A DNA stretch of 64,000 nucleotides from Bacillus sp. FJAT-25509 (GCF_001420605.1 NZ_LJIZ01000032.1:62001-126000), one strand, 5' to 3'; counted from the first letter of the stretch, positions 45,268 through 56,178 are shown. Numbers and translations are program-made. The notes: generated from the letters alone by a model not told the origin.

Positions 45268-45477
45268 TTGAAAACAAATGATTATGTAAAATATATGACA
45301 GAACAATTTATTAATTATATCGATCAACCAAAAGAGAAACGTGATTCAATAAAACAAGAAAAAGAAGAGTTGAAAGCTCCATTTTCTACTAACATGTTTG
45401 GAATGTTACCATTAAGTCTAGCTTTATTTATGAAAAAAATTCAAAATCGTAAAGAAAAAGAAAAGAAAAGTATTTAG
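45268..45477 (+). CDS. yqzE: YqzE family protein
   Basis: A 69-residue basic protein of the YqzE family (NDYVKYMTEQFINYID, LPLSLALFMKK). It has one moderately hydrophobic segment and a Lys/Glu-rich tail; the function is unknown. In B. subtilis yqzE also sits beside comG and shikimate kinase. Translation starts at TTG after AAGGTG. A terminator follows. Confidence 0.85.
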   Translation: MKTNDYVKYMTEQFINYIDQPKEKRDSIKQEKEELKAPFSTNMFGMLPLSLALFMKKIQNRKEKEKKSI

Positions 45478-45482
45478 TAAAT

Positions 45483-45523
45483 AAGACTGATTTCAAATTT
45501 AGAAGTCAGTCTTTATTTTTTTT
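45483..45523 (+). terminator. Terminator after yqzE
   Basis: A 12-bp stem with one wobble (45483-45494 with 45502-45513) ends in a long T-run. Confidence 0.88.
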
Positions 45524-45601
45524 CTATAAAATTTTTAATAGTAGGAAGAGGAACAATCTAATATAGATCTCCCTCATTAACAATTCTTCACTTAAAAGCC
45601 T

Positions 45602-46408
45602 TTAACTTAATTTATTCATTGTGTTTGGTGATAGATAAAAAAGTCCACCATTAATTGCATCAACATGAATAATTGGTTCATAAAGTTCTTTAAGTGCATT
45701 GAATTCTACATGGTAATTTTCAGGTTTGTCTTCATCATCTTCATAAAATTGATTTAATAAATCTAAATCATGTTGCCATCTATTCCGTGCTTCTTCAGCC
45801 CATACCATATCTTCTTTTTCAATTTTGTTTCGAAGTAATTGTTCCATTCGATTTAAACCACTAATTGGTTTAATTATAGGTGACATCGAATAGCAAAAAT
45901 CAGGTATTTTAGAGTTGAACTGGATTTTTTCAAGTTTTGTATGAAAATCTTCTATAATTCTTCCAGAAATTAAATGGATCCCAAAAGAATATAAATAATC
46001 TTTTTTATGATCACAAGTAAAAGAAACCTGATAATTAACAGCTAACCAAGGGTGTAATGCAATTTGTTGGCCCATAGGTGCTTTTGTGTCTTCATAAAGT
46101 CTAATTGACTGTCCTAGTTCATTAACGATTGAGAAAATTTGGTGAAGACGTGGCGAACCGAAATGAATTTGTTCACCTTTAAGATCTTCAGGTGCATTAT
46201 CACTATCTGTAATAAGTGTTAACTTCATTGGATTTGGGATGCCGCCTGTTTTTTCTAAATAATGCCAATAGAAAGGGCGATTCATTAATTTTTTATCCAT
46301 CTCAATTGTTAATTGTATTTCTAAATATGTCGGAGTTTTCTTTATGATTTCACAATCATTATGTGTGAAAAAGTATTCGATATAATCATGGATTTCATGT
46401 TGCTGCAT
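45602..46408 (-). CDS. yqhG: YqhG family protein
   Basis: A soluble 268-residue protein matching YqhG, function unknown. Seen are the start QQHEIHDYIEYFFTHNDCEI, HFGSPRLHQIF and the conserved HPWLAVNYQVS. No catalytic motif is evident. It overlaps the helicase gene yqhH by 14 bp and is always paired with it, so the two proteins may work together. The ATG at 46408 follows GCAGGTGA. Confidence 0.88.
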   Translation of the reverse strand: MQQHEIHDYIEYFFTHNDCEIIKKTPTYLEIQLTIEMDKKLMNRPFYWHYLEKTGGIPNPMKLTLITDSDNAPEDLKGEQIHFGSPRLHQIFSIVNELGQSIRLYEDTKAPMGQQIALHPWLAVNYQVSFTCDHKKDYLYSFGIHLISGRIIEDFHTKLEKIQFNSKIPDFCYSMSPIIKPISGLNRMEQLLRNKIEKEDMVWAEEARNRWQHDLDLLNQFYEDDEDKPENYHVEFNALKELYEPIIHVDAINGGLFYLSPNTMNKLS

Positions 46409-48080
46409 AACTATCACCTGCTTGTTTATGTTGCTGTAATTGAATGATGGACGTTAAATTTTCCATTTTAATTTTCATTTCACCTTCAGTTTTAGAGTGA
46501 ATAAATATTTCATTCATATGAGCTTCAAAATCCTTATAAGGTATTCTGGTTAGAATATCATCCAGTTCTCCAATCACACGCTCAAATAAATTGATTTTTT
46601 CATAAAGTAGCCTTAGTATGTGTTCTTCAATTGAGCCAACGGTCGCAAAGTTATAGATGCTTACATCTTCTGTTTGACCAAGTCGATGTATACGACCTAT
46701 TCTTTGTTCTAGTCTCATAGGATTCCATGGAAGGTCATAATTAATCATGTTTGAACAAAATTGTAGGTTAATACCTTCACCACCAGCTTCAGTTGCAATT
46801 AGAACTTGTACACGGTTTTTAAATAATTCTTTCATCCAGTCTTTCTTACCACGTTTAAAGCCACCCCGAAATGGTACAGATGTAATACCGTTTTGCTTTA
46901 ATAACCATTGTAAATATAACTGTGTTGCGCGATATTCGGTAAAAATAATTACTTTATCATTTATTTTTTTTATTAATTCAACTACTTTATTTGCTTTTGA
47001 ATTAGAGGTAATTTGATTAATTTGATGAAAAATTTTCTCGATATAAGGATCGGTAATCTCGATATTTTCTTTTTCAAATCTTTGAAGCATTTTTTTCATT
47101 GATACATAAACTGCTTCGCGACTGCTACAAGCTTCACGCTTAAATGTTAAAAAGGAGAAGGCTGAGTTTACCCCAGTATATTGTGATTTCTGCCATTCAT
47201 CGATTAAATCATAAAGTTTTTGTTCTTCCTCATTAAAATTAATTAATACTGTTTCTACCTTTCGCTTTGTCCATTCGATGCCTGTATCCTGTCTACGATT
47301 TCGAACCATTACTTTTCCAATTAGTTCACGTAATAAGTCTTCATGTTCTAGTGAGCGGTTTTTAGCAGAAAAGTATTCTTCAAAACTAGATTTATTACCT
47401 AAATGGCCAGGTTTTAATAAAGAAACTAAATGGAAAATTTCTTCTATGTTATTTTGAACTGGAGTAGCAGTAAGCAATAAACAATATTTCTTTTTAAGAT
47501 GTTGTACAAACTCATAGTTTTTTGTTTTATTATTTTTAAGTTTATGAGCTTCATCAATAATGACGAGATCATAATTAATACTTAATATTTTTTCTCGATG
47601 AGGATCTCTTTTTGCAGTATCGATTGATGATACAACAACATCACAGCTATCCCACACATAATTCTTTTTTTGTTGTGCGATTGCAGGAATATGGAATTTT
47701 GTATTTAATTCAAAGGTCCACTGTGATACAAGTGATGCTGGAACTAGTATAAGCACCTTATTAACTAAACCACGAATCATGTATTCTTTTAAAATTAAAC
47801 CAGCCTCAACTGTTTTACCTAATCCTACTTCGTCAGCTAAAATTGCTTTTCCATTCATTTTTTCAATTACAGTCGTTGCTACATCTAATTGATGAGGCAA
47901 TGGAGTTAAGTTAGGTAAATGAGTAGGAGCAATCATTCCTGTAAAAGATGGAATTACTAATTTTGTAGAAGTATGATAGGCAAGCTTATAATTCTCCCAA
48001 TTTGACCATGGTCCATCATTTTCAAGCTTCTCTAAGAACTCCTCTTGCCACTCTGTATGGAATTTAATCTCAATTGACAT
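46395..48080 (-). CDS. yqhH: SNF2-family DEAD/DEAH helicase YqhH
   Basis: A RapA/SNF2-type ATP-dependent DNA translocase of 561 residues. Motifs in order are LADEVGLGKTVEAG (Walker A), VLILVPASLVSQW, VIIDEAHKLKN (DEAH), LLTATPVQNN, IIFTEYRATQLYLQ, LIATEAGGEGINLQ and QRIGRIHRLGQ. Its target is unknown. The ATG at 48080 has TAGGTGAGG upstream; a longer frame with 15 more residues lacks a site. It is first of the yqhH-yqhG pair and divergent from the glycine cleavage operon. Confidence 0.93.
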   Translation of the reverse strand: MSIEIKFHTEWQEEFLEKLENDGPWSNWENYKLAYHTSTKLVIPSFTGMIAPTHLPNLTPLPHQLDVATTVIEKMNGKAILADEVGLGKTVEAGLILKEYMIRGLVNKVLILVPASLVSQWTFELNTKFHIPAIAQQKKNYVWDSCDVVVSSIDTAKRDPHREKILSINYDLVIIDEAHKLKNNKTKNYEFVQHLKKKYCLLLTATPVQNNIEEIFHLVSLLKPGHLGNKSSFEEYFSAKNRSLEHEDLLRELIGKVMVRNRRQDTGIEWTKRKVETVLINFNEEEQKLYDLIDEWQKSQYTGVNSAFSFLTFKREACSSREAVYVSMKKMLQRFEKENIEITDPYIEKIFHQINQITSNSKANKVVELIKKINDKVIIFTEYRATQLYLQWLLKQNGITSVPFRGGFKRGKKDWMKELFKNRVQVLIATEAGGEGINLQFCSNMINYDLPWNPMRLEQRIGRIHRLGQTEDVSIYNFATVGSIEEHILRLLYEKINLFERVIGELDDILTRIPYKDFEAHMNEIFIHSKTEGEMKIKMENLTSIIQLQQHKQAGDSYAAT

Positions 48081-48437
48081 GTAAACCTCACCTATTTCAT
48101 TTTTATATTGGTTAATCATGAACATTATTGTGAAATAACAGCTATAATGTTCGTTATTTTATTTTTAAAAAAATTCACTTTGATATTGCTGAAACTTGTC
48201 GTTTAATGTTAGGATAATAGTGTAGAAAAAAGTAAAAATTTATTATTCTTTTATTAAACAAAAAACTCTTATTGTTAAGAAAAAACAGTTAACTAATATA
48301 GTTTGATAATATTTTCTTGTTTTCTACTAGTTTTTCCGAAAATATACAAAATATGTAAATTATTTAATGGTTAGCTGGACGAACTATTAATTTAGTTTTC
48401 CATCATGCTAGCATGTAGATAAGGGGGAAATGGCTAC
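48081..48437. other. Divergent spacer yqhH-gcvT, without a glycine riboswitch
   Basis: An AT-rich stretch in which I find neither the tandem glycine aptamers that precede gcvT in B. subtilis nor another aptamer. Promoter hexamers are weak and ambiguous. The last 37 bases hold overlapping hairpins around the gcvT start. Confidence 0.5.
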
Positions 48438-48440
48438 ATG
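48404..48440 (+). promoter_or_regulatory. Alternative hairpins at the gcvT start codon
   Basis: CATGCTAGCATG (48404-48415) is a perfect palindrome. Its right part, CATGTAG (48412-48418), is also complementary to CTACATG (48434-48440), which contains the start codon; the loop would carry the ribosome binding site AAGGGGGAAA. The two folds cannot coexist. A regulatory role is inferred. Confidence 0.4.
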
Positions 48441-49541
48441 ACGACTTTATTACGCACACCATTGTTTGAAGATTACAAAGTATTAGGTGGTAAAACAATT
48501 GATTTTGGTGGCTGGGAGCTACCTGTGCAATTTTCGAGCATTAAAGAAGAACACGAAGCTGTTCGTACAGCAGCTGGTTTATTTGATGTTTCTCACATGG
48601 GAGAAATTGAAGTAACTGGTAAAGATAGTCTTAAATATTTACAAAAAATGATGACAAATGATATTTCAAAATTAAATGAAGAAGGCGCATTATATACTGC
48701 AATGTGCTATGAAAATGCTGGAACGGTAGACGACTTACTAGTTTATAAACATAACGAAGAACACTATTTATTAGTTGTAAATGCGTCTAATATTGAAAAA
48801 GATTTCGCATGGTTAATTTCACATGTTGAAGGCGATGTAAAAGTAGTTAATAAAAGTAATGAAGTTGCACAATTAGCTCTTCAAGGGCCAAAATCTGTTG
48901 CAATTTTACAACGTTTAACGAATGAGAACGTTTCTGATATTAAGTATTTCACTTTCAAAGATAATGTATTAATAGGTGATTTAAATGTTTTAGTTTCACG
49001 TACAGGTTACACTGGTGAAGATGGATACGAACTATACTTAGCTGCTGAAGATGCGTCTAAGCTTTGGACTTTACTATTAGAAGCAGGTAAGGAAGACGGT
49101 TTAAAACCATGTGGATTAGGTGCACGTGATACACTTCGTTTCGAAGCGGCTTTAGCATTATATGGTCAAGAACTAACAAAAGACATTACTCCATTAGAAG
49201 CTGGTATCGGCTTTGCTGTGAAATTAAATAAAGAAGAAGATTTCTTCGGTAAAGAAGTTCTGAAAAATCAAAAAGAGCAAGGTGTACCTCGTAAACTTGT
49301 TGGAATTGAAATGATTGACAAAGGTATTCCAAGAACTCACTATCCTGTTCTTGTTAATGGGGAAGTAGTTGGTGAAGTTACAAGTGGTACGCAATCTCCA
49401 ACATTAAAGAAAAATATTGGACTTGCATTAATCAAATCTGAATTTTCTGCTTTAGGTACTGAACTTGAAGTTGAAATTCGAAATAAAAAATTAAAAGCAG
49501 TTGTAGTTTCAAAACCATTTTACAAAAGAGAGAAGAAGTAA
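48438..49541 (+). CDS. gcvT: Glycine cleavage system T protein (aminomethyltransferase)
   Basis: Transfers the methylene unit from the lipoyl-bound aminomethyl group of H protein to tetrahydrofolate, releasing ammonia. The 367-residue protein has [10 protein letters not shown], the conserved Asp near [17 protein letters not shown] and [11 protein letters not shown]. The ATG follows AAGGGGG. First of the gcvT-gcvPA-gcvPB operon; the H and L proteins are not in this window. Confidence 0.96.
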   Translation: MTTLLRTPLFEDYKVLGGKTIDFGGWELPVQFSSIKEEHEAVRTAAGLFDVSHMGEIEVTGKDSLKYLQKMMTNDISKLNEEGALYTAMCYENAGTVDDLLVYKHNEEHYLLVVNASNIEKDFAWLISHVEGDVKVVNKSNEVAQLALQGPKSVAILQRLTNENVSDIKYFTFKDNVLIGDLNVLVSRTGYTGEDGYELYLAAEDASKLWTLLLEAGKEDGLKPCGLGARDTLRFEAALALYGQELTKDITPLEAGIGFAVKLNKEEDFFGKEVLKNQKEQGVPRKLVGIEMIDKGIPRTHYPVLVNGEVVGEVTSGTQSPTLKKNIGLALIKSEFSALGTELEVEIRNKKLKAVVVSKPFYKREKK

Positions 49542-49567
49542 CTAGGGGGAGAAAGGGGATTACCTTA

Positions 49568-50953
49568 ATGCATCGTTATTTACCAATGACAGAGCAAGAT
49601 CGTCAAGAGATGTTAAAAGTAGTAGGTGTTTCATCAGTTGATGAATTATTTAGTGATATTCCTGAAAAAGTTCGTTTTAATGGCTTATTAAACATTAAAA
49701 AGGCAAAATCTGAAACCGATTTAATTCAGGAGTTAAGCGAATTAGCAAAGAAAAACGCTAACTTAAGAGAATATGTTTCTTTCTTAGGTGCTGGTGTTTA
49801 TGATCATTATTTACCAACAGTTGTAGATCATGTTATTTCCCGTTCAGAGTTTTATACTGCTTATACACCATATCAACCTGAGATTTCTCAAGGTGAGCTT
49901 CAAGCAATCTTTGAATTCCAAACAATGATTTGTGAATTAACTGGTATGGATGTGGCAAACTCGTCAATGTATGACGGTGGTACTTCTTTAGCAGAGGCAA
50001 CTACTTTAGCAGCAGGTCACAATGGTAAAAAACGTATTTTAGTTTCAAAAGGTGTTCATCCACAATCACGTGAAGTTATCTTATCTTATGCAAAAGGTCA
50101 ACATTTAGAGGTAGTTGAAATTGGCATTAAAGATGGAAGAACTGATATCGAAGAATTAAAAAATGAAATGAATGACAATGTAGCATGTGTTGTTGTTCAA
50201 TATCCTAACTTCTATGGACAAGTAGAAGAATTAGCTGAAATCGAACCAATTGCACATACTGGTAAAAGTTTATTCGTTGTTTCAAGTAACCCATTAGCAT
50301 TAGCAGCTTTAACTCCTCCAGGTGAATTCGGAGCGGATATCGTTGCAGGTGATGCTCAAACATTTGGTATTCCAACTCAATTTGGTGGACCTCACTGTGG
50401 ATACTTCGCTACAACATCTAAATTAATGCGTAAAATGCCAGGTCGTTTAGTAGGGCAAACTGTTGATGGAGAAGGTCGTCGCGGATTTGTATTAACACTT
50501 CAAGCTCGCGAGCAACATATCCGTCGTGATAAAGCGACTTCAAATATTTGTTCTAACCAAGCTCTTAATGCATTAGCAGCTTCTGTTGCAATGACAGCTC
50601 TTGGTAAAAATGGTGCTGTAGAGATGGCAATGCAAAACATTTCTCGTACTCAATATATGAAGAAAAAATTAATTGAAAACGGTATCTCGGTTGTATTCGA
50701 AGGTGCTGCATTCAACGAACTTGTAATAGATGTAAAACAAAATGTTTCTGAAATCAATAAACAATTATTTACTAAGAAAATTATCGGTGGTTATGACTTA
50801 GCAAAAGTTGAACCTACTATGGAAAATCATATGTTAATCGCAGTAACTGAATTACGTTCTAAACAACATATTGATACATTTGTAGAAGAATTAGCATTAT
50901 TAGTAGACGGAAAGGGGATTCAACATGCTGAAGGATCAACCGTTAGTTTTTGA
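49568..50953 (+). CDS. gcvPA: Glycine dehydrogenase (decarboxylating) subunit 1
   Basis: The N-terminal half of the PLP-dependent P protein, split in Bacillus into two subunits. The 461-residue protein has [46 protein letters not shown] and [20 protein letters not shown]. It carries no PLP lysine; that lies in GcvPB. The gene begins 26 bp after gcvT and overlaps gcvPB by 29 bp, slightly longer than the B. subtilis protein at its C-terminus because of this overlap. Confidence 0.96.
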   Translation: MHRYLPMTEQDRQEMLKVVGVSSVDELFSDIPEKVRFNGLLNIKKAKSETDLIQELSELAKKNANLREYVSFLGAGVYDHYLPTVVDHVISRSEFYTAYTPYQPEISQGELQAIFEFQTMICELTGMDVANSSMYDGGTSLAEATTLAAGHNGKKRILVSKGVHPQSREVILSYAKGQHLEVVEIGIKDGRTDIEELKNEMNDNVACVVVQYPNFYGQVEELAEIEPIAHTGKSLFVVSSNPLALAALTPPGEFGADIVAGDAQTFGIPTQFGGPHCGYFATTSKLMRKMPGRLVGQTVDGEGRRGFVLTLQAREQHIRRDKATSNICSNQALNALAASVAMTALGKNGAVEMAMQNISRTQYMKKKLIENGISVVFEGAAFNELVIDVKQNVSEINKQLFTKKIIGGYDLAKVEPTMENHMLIAVTELRSKQHIDTFVEELALLVDGKGIQHAEGSTVSF

Positions 50954-52382
50954 GATAAGTAAAGAAGGTCGTATTGCATATAGTCTTCCTATAATGGATG
51001 TAGAAGAAATTGATATTAATGAAGTTATCCCAAGTGCTTATATCCGTAAAGAAAAAGCGGAATTACCAGAGGTTTCTGAATTAGATTTAATGCGCCATTA
51101 TACTGCTTTATCTAAACGTAATCATGGTTTAGATTCAGGGTTCTACCCACTTGGATCATGTACGATGAAATACAATCCAAAAATCAACGAAGCTGTAGCT
51201 CGTATTCCAGGTTTTGCGCATATTCATCCACTTCAAGATGAGTATACTGTTCAAGGTGCATTAGAATTAATGCATGAGCTTCAACAAGAATTAAAAGAAA
51301 TTACTGGAATGGATGAAGTTACTTTACAACCAGCTGCAGGTGCACATGGTGAGTGGACTGGATTAATGATTATCCGTGCTTATCACGAAAGCCGTGGTGA
51401 CTTCAACCGTACTAAAGTAATCGTACCTGACTCTGCTCATGGTACAAACCCAGCATCAGCTACTGTTGCAGGTTTCGAAACAATTACGGTTAAATCAAAT
51501 GAAAAAGGCTTAGTTGACTTAGATGATTTACGTCGTGTTGTTGATGAAAATGTTGCAGCATTAATGCTTACAAACCCTAATACATTAGGTCTTTTCGAAG
51601 AAGATATTTATGAAATCTCTGAGATCATCCACGCTGCTGGTGGTAAAGTTTACTATGATGGAGCAAACTTAAATGCTGTATTAAGTAAAGCACGCCCAGG
51701 AGACATGGGATTTGACGTAGTTCACTTAAATCTTCATAAAACATTCACTGGTCCTCACGGTGGAGGTGGTCCTGGTTCTGGTCCTGTTGGAGTTAAAGCA
51801 GATTTAATTCCTTACTTACCAGCACCAATCGTTGAGAAGGTTGGAGATGAGTACGTATTAAATTCAGACCGTCCAGAAACAATTGGTCGTGTTAAACCTT
51901 TCTTCGGAAACTTTGGAATTAATGTAAGAGCATATACTTATATTCGTTCAATGGGTCCTGAAGGATTAAAACAAGTAACTGAAGATGCGGTACTAAACGC
52001 TAACTACATGATGCGTCGTTTAGAGCCTCATTTCGATCTACCATTCGATCGTCATTGTAAGCATGAGTTCGTTTTAAGTGGAAAACGTCAAAAGAAATTA
52101 GGTGTTCGTACTTTAGATATTGCTAAACGCCTATTAGACTTTGGTTACCACCCACCAACAATCTACTTCCCATTAAACGTGGAAGAGTGTATCATGATCG
52201 AACCAACTGAAACAGAATCGAAAGAAACTTTAGATGCGTTCATCGATGCAATGATTACAATTGCTAAAGAAGCTGAAGAAAATCCAGAAATCGTACAAGA
52301 GGCTCCACATACAACTGTTGTAAGTCGTCTTGACGAAACTTTAGCAGCTCGTAAACCTGTATTACGTTATATTAAAGCATAA
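50925..52382 (+). CDS. gcvPB: Glycine dehydrogenase (decarboxylating) subunit 2
   Basis: The PLP-binding half of the P protein, 485 residues, which decarboxylates glycine and passes the aminomethyl group to H protein. It has [13 protein letters not shown], the PLP lysine in [19 protein letters not shown] and [11 protein letters not shown]. The ATG follows AAAGGGG inside the end of gcvPA, implying coupled translation. A strong terminator closes the operon. Confidence 0.97.
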   Translation: MLKDQPLVFEISKEGRIAYSLPIMDVEEIDINEVIPSAYIRKEKAELPEVSELDLMRHYTALSKRNHGLDSGFYPLGSCTMKYNPKINEAVARIPGFAHIHPLQDEYTVQGALELMHELQQELKEITGMDEVTLQPAAGAHGEWTGLMIIRAYHESRGDFNRTKVIVPDSAHGTNPASATVAGFETITVKSNEKGLVDLDDLRRVVDENVAALMLTNPNTLGLFEEDIYEISEIIHAAGGKVYYDGANLNAVLSKARPGDMGFDVVHLNLHKTFTGPHGGGGPGSGPVGVKADLIPYLPAPIVEKVGDEYVLNSDRPETIGRVKPFFGNFGINVRAYTYIRSMGPEGLKQVTEDAVLNANYMMRRLEPHFDLPFDRHCKHEFVLSGKRQKKLGVRTLDIAKRLLDFGYHPPTIYFPLNVEECIMIEPTETESKETLDAFIDAMITIAKEAEENPEIVQEAPHTTVVSRLDETLAARKPVLRYIKA

Positions 52383-52385
52383 ATA

Positions 52386-52418
52386 AAAAAAGTTCCCTCA
52401 TCGAAGGGAACTTTTTTT
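52386..52418 (+). terminator. Terminator of the gcv operon
   Basis: A perfect 13-bp stem (52386-52398 with 52405-52417) has a T-run in its right base. Confidence 0.92.
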
Positions 52419-52490
52419 ATGGTCGAACTTCTGAGTAGTATTATAGAATCATATCAAAATGAAACTCGTGTTTTTAAACCTTCTAAAAAT

Positions 52491-54119
52491 CTATTTAATC
52501 CGATTAATCCGACCATCAAATGCCTGGACCAATGGTAACTTTTGTTCCTTCACATAATCTTCAAAAGCATCAAAAACTGTTTGACCTTCCACTTTATTTT
52601 TCCCTGTTAGTAATACCGAGAAATTGTCACCGCCATTGGCAAGATAGCTATTTGTAGTAACAGTATAACTAGTTTGTGGATTAATTGGAGTACCATCTGT
52701 ATGCATGATATTAATAACTTTTTGCCCAGAATCCTTCGTACTATCCCAAGTGTATTTTAAGCCTGATATTTGTAGCATTCGAACACTTCCATTTTCCTGC
52801 CATTGCTGATTGAGAAGTTTCCGAATTTGTTCACCAGATAATGTCATTTTAACGAGTTTAATTTTAAATGGCTGGATCGTGAACAAATCATTCAAAGTTA
52901 CATCCCCTTTTGGAAGATCAGCACGGATTCCACTAAAGTTCATAAATGCGAAATCGGACTTCATTGCAATTCGTTGTGAATCTGCAATCATATCTCCTAA
53001 ACTAGATTCTCCATTATGATTCTTCTTACTTAAAATGTCGTTTGCAGCTTTTCCAACGACCTTATTTACGATCGGTTCAATTTTAGATTCATAATTTTGT
53101 ATCATTTTCTTTATTTCAGGATCTGGTCTAATATCATCTTGATAGACCATCTTTATACTTGCCTTTTTGTTTATGATATCTTTCGTATTTGGATCAATTT
53201 TTAACTGAATATCGGAGAAAGCTGTTCCATAAGAGTAAGATTGGACAATCAGCTTTCCGTCTACTTCTTTGTTAAGAAAAGTATGTGTATGTCCAGAAAT
53301 TATTACGTCAACTTCATCATCCATTTTTTTGGCCATTCTAACGATTTCACCTGTCGCATTTCCATTTGCTTTGGACTGATTTCCACCATTATGTGCCAGC
53401 ACCACGATTGTTTTTACACCTTGTTTTTTAAGTGTTTTAACTGAATCATTGATTGCTTTTACTTCATCAATAAACTTTACGCCATCTGTTTTGTTTGGTG
53501 GTGCAATCTTCGGAGTATCTTTTATTACGACGCCGATAAATCCAATCAGAACGCCATCAATATTTTTTATACTGTATGGAGTCAGGATGGTCTTACCAGT
53601 TTTATCGTCGATTACGTTGGCACATAAATAGGGGAAATTTGCTCCGTTAAAATAACCAGTTTTTTGATTATTTCCACCTTGGATCAACCTCATCATTTCA
53701 TTCACACCACGATCGAATTCATGGTTTCCTAGTGTCCCATAATCAAACCCCATCTTGTTTAATACTTCAATTGTAGGTTCATCCTGAAGGAATGAGGATA
53801 TTGGAGGACTTCCACCAACCATGTCACCAGCATGAACTAAAATAGTATTTTTGTTTTCCTTTTTCTTTTGATTTAAATATGCGGAAAGATATTCTACTCC
53901 GCCAACATTCCTGCCGTTAAATTTTCGGGTCGTATCTAATTGTCCATGAAAATCATTAATGCCAAGTAATTGTACTTGAATGAAACGGTTCTTATCTTTC
54001 TTGGTGTTAATAGGAATGTCTCTAGCAGTCGGATTACCAGAGACCATAAATACTCCTGCAGATAATGTAGTCGTAAGAACAAAAGCAAGAACTGCTTTTT
54101 TCAATGCGTTCCAATTCAA
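52491..54119 (-). CDS. Secreted 5'-nucleotidase / metallophosphatase
   Basis: An exported enzyme of 542 residues that dephosphorylates nucleotides outside the cell. A signal peptide (about residues 8-28) is followed by a calcineurin-like domain with GINDFHGQL, VHAGDMVGG, LGNHEFDRG, VVLAHNGG and ISGHTHTF, which bind two metals. A C-terminal 5'-nucleotidase domain contains NFSGIRADL and YTVTTNSYLANGGDNF. There is no LPXTG or surface-layer anchor, so it is probably released or wall-associated. The start is TTG after AGGAGGG. It appears monocistronic. Confidence 0.92.
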   Translation of the reverse strand: MNWNALKKAVLAFVLTTTLSAGVFMVSGNPTARDIPINTKKDKNRFIQVQLLGINDFHGQLDTTRKFNGRNVGGVEYLSAYLNQKKKENKNTILVHAGDMVGGSPPISSFLQDEPTIEVLNKMGFDYGTLGNHEFDRGVNEMMRLIQGGNNQKTGYFNGANFPYLCANVIDDKTGKTILTPYSIKNIDGVLIGFIGVVIKDTPKIAPPNKTDGVKFIDEVKAINDSVKTLKKQGVKTIVVLAHNGGNQSKANGNATGEIVRMAKKMDDEVDVIISGHTHTFLNKEVDGKLIVQSYSYGTAFSDIQLKIDPNTKDIINKKASIKMVYQDDIRPDPEIKKMIQNYESKIEPIVNKVVGKAANDILSKKNHNGESSLGDMIADSQRIAMKSDFAFMNFSGIRADLPKGDVTLNDLFTIQPFKIKLVKMTLSGEQIRKLLNQQWQENGSVRMLQISGLKYTWDSTKDSGQKVINIMHTDGTPINPQTSYTVTTNSYLANGGDNFSVLLTGKNKVEGQTVFDAFEDYVKEQKLPLVQAFDGRINRIK

Positions 54120-54813
54120 TATACTCGCCCTCCTAATTCGCTAGTAGGTTACTTACTAAGCATAGGGAAGGATTGTTAAAGCTTCTTTACTTTAGTGTGA
54201 ATTTTCAGTTAAATTTGAAAGGAGATTATAAAAAGAATGTTTGAAAGCTAATCAATCGCTAAGTCAATAACGAATCGTTAAGGTGGGACGATATCTGCTT
54301 CAAGTATACAAATTTCATTGTATTACTAGATTGATCATAAAAAGCTCCCTAATTGTTAAAATAGGGAGTTTTCTTATTGTCATTGCTATTTTTTGTTCGA
54401 TTTCTTGAATTATTTATTCAACATTTTTAAAATTATTTTTATTTGCATTTTTATACAATAATTTAAAAGACCAATGGTAAATAAGGTATAAAAGAAAATT
54501 GAAGAGAGGAGGAGGGACTAAAGAGAAATAGTGTCTTTAAAACTATTAGTATACCTTTATTTCTGCTTTCTCCATTTCATGCATATACCGCCTTGTTTAT
54601 TTAAGCCTAAACTCATCCCTAAAGAATCTACACGTTCTTAGTGCTATTCTTTTCACTAGATTGAATAAATACCCACAACAACATCAAATTCTTTTTGTAA
54701 AATACTAAAATTTCCCAAAAAACTTATTAATTGGTGTTGATTTTTTCTCGCATAAGGAGGATAATTGTAACATTATTTTTAACTGAAAATTAACTAAATT
54801 AGGGGTAATAAAA
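54120..54813. other. Long intergenic region with an orphan terminator
   Basis: Nearly 700 bp without a supported gene between divergent genes. It holds the nucleotidase start region, a GAAAGGAG site with no frame behind it (near 54219), a terminator hairpin at 54343-54374, a purine-rich run near 54504-54530 and another unused AAGGAGG near 54755-54761. I find no lysine riboswitch or complete T-box before the aspartokinase gene. It could be decayed coding DNA. Confidence 0.45.
54343..54374. terminator. Orphan terminator hairpin
   Basis: A 7-bp GC-containing stem (54345-54351 with 54362-54368), extended by two weaker pairs, has T-rich tails on both strands. No gene on either strand leads into it. 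Confidence 0.65.
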
Positions 54814-56178
54814 ATGAAAATCGTAAAATTTGGTGGGTCTTCATTAGCCACTTCGGAACAAATTGAAAAAGTATTTCAGATTGTTACATCAGATGTTGAA
54901 CGTAAAATTATCGTTGTATCTGCACCAGGCAAAAGATTTCCAGATGATATCAAAGTTACCGATTTACTAATTAGTTGCGCACAACTTGCCCTAGCAGGAA
55001 AGGATTATTCGAAAGAATTCAATCAAATTATTCAAAGGTATTCTGAAATTGCAAATGGATTAGGTTTATCTGAGGATATTATGAATGAAATTTCACTAGG
55101 TATCGAACTTTCGATAAGTAGTAAAAAAGATCATCCTGCAAGATATATGGATGCTGTTATGGCATGTGGTGAAGATAATTGTGCGAGATTAGTAGCATCA
55201 TATTTTCAGTTAAAAGAACTTGAGGCAAGTTATATTAATCCAAAAGAAGCAGGTTTATTTGTTTCAAATGAACCAGGACATGCCCAAGTTTTAGCGAAAA
55301 GCTATGAGAACTTATTTGAATTGAGAAAGAAATCTGGAATTCTGATTTTCCCAGGATTTTTTGGATATTCAGAAGATGGACATATCGTTACATTTTCTCG
55401 CAGTGGCTCAGATATTACTGGTTCTGTTGTTGCCAACGGAGTTAAAGCTACTTTATATGAAAACTTTACTGATGTTGATGCAGTTTTTTCTGTAAATCCT
55501 ACGATTATTCGTAATCCAAAGGAAATTAAGGAATTAACTTATCGAGAAATGAGAGAGTTATCATATGCAGGCTTTAACGTATTTCATGACGAAGCATTGA
55601 TCCCTGCCTTTCAAGCTGGTATTCCTGTAAACATTAAAAATACGAATAATCCAATAGCTCCCGGTACACGAATCGTTAAGGAACGTACGTTATCAAACGG
55701 TCCTTTAATTGGGATCGCGAGTGATAATGGATTTTGTAGTATTTATATAAGCAAGTATTTAATGAACAGAGAAATAGGATTTGGGCGTAAAATATTGCAG
55801 ATACTTGAGGATTATCAGATTTCATATGAGCATCAGCCAAGTGGAATCGACGATATTTCAATTATTATTCGCCAAAATCAATTACCAGTTGAAATAGAAT
55901 TTCAAATTATTAAACGGATCCAAGATGAATTAGATGCAGACCATGTCGTCGTTGAAAGAGACCTTGCTTTGATTATGTTAGTAGGTGAGGGGATGCGTCA
56001 TAACGTTGGTACTACTGCAAGAGCAAGTAAAGCTTTAGCAAATGCGGGAATAAATATTGAAATGATAAACCAAGGTTCTTCAGAAGTAAGTATGATGTTT
56101 GGAGTAAAATCATACGACGAGAAAAATGCAGTACAAGTTATTTATGAAGAATTCTTCTCAAAAGTGTCATCTAACTAA
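54814..56178 (+). CDS. yclM: Aspartokinase, AKIII type (YclM-like)
   Basis: Phosphorylates aspartate, the first step to lysine, threonine and methionine. The 454-residue protein has the kinase start KIVKFGGSSLA, FSRSGSDITGSVVANGV (aspartate and ATP site) and two C-terminal ACT domains (from about residue 300; MLVGEGMRHNVGTTARASKAL and INIEMINQGSSE). The single-chain form and 454-residue length match B. subtilis YclM. The ATG follows TTAGGGG. It lies 76 bp upstream of alaR on the same strand and may be co-transcribed. Confidence 0.93.
   Translation: MKIVKFGGSSLATSEQIEKVFQIVTSDVERKIIVVSAPGKRFPDDIKVTDLLISCAQLALAGKDYSKEFNQIIQRYSEIANGLGLSEDIMNEISLGIELSISSKKDHPARYMDAVMACGEDNCARLVASYFQLKELEASYINPKEAGLFVSNEPGHAQVLAKSYENLFELRKKSGILIFPGFFGYSEDGHIVTFSRSGSDITGSVVANGVKATLYENFTDVDAVFSVNPTIIRNPKEIKELTYREMRELSYAGFNVFHDEALIPAFQAGIPVNIKNTNNPIAPGTRIVKERTLSNGPLIGIASDNGFCSIYISKYLMNREIGFGRKILQILEDYQISYEHQPSGIDDISIIIRQNQLPVEIEFQIIKRIQDELDADHVVVERDLALIMLVGEGMRHNVGTTARASKALANAGINIEMINQGSSEVSMMFGVKSYDEKNAVQVIYEEFFSKVSSN

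Noticed and set aside
54279-54293. T-box-like string AAGGTGGGACGAT upstream of the orphan terminator
   Set aside because: Only about nine of the T-box positions match, no stem I or specifier loop is visible, and no synthetase or amino-acid gene follows directly.
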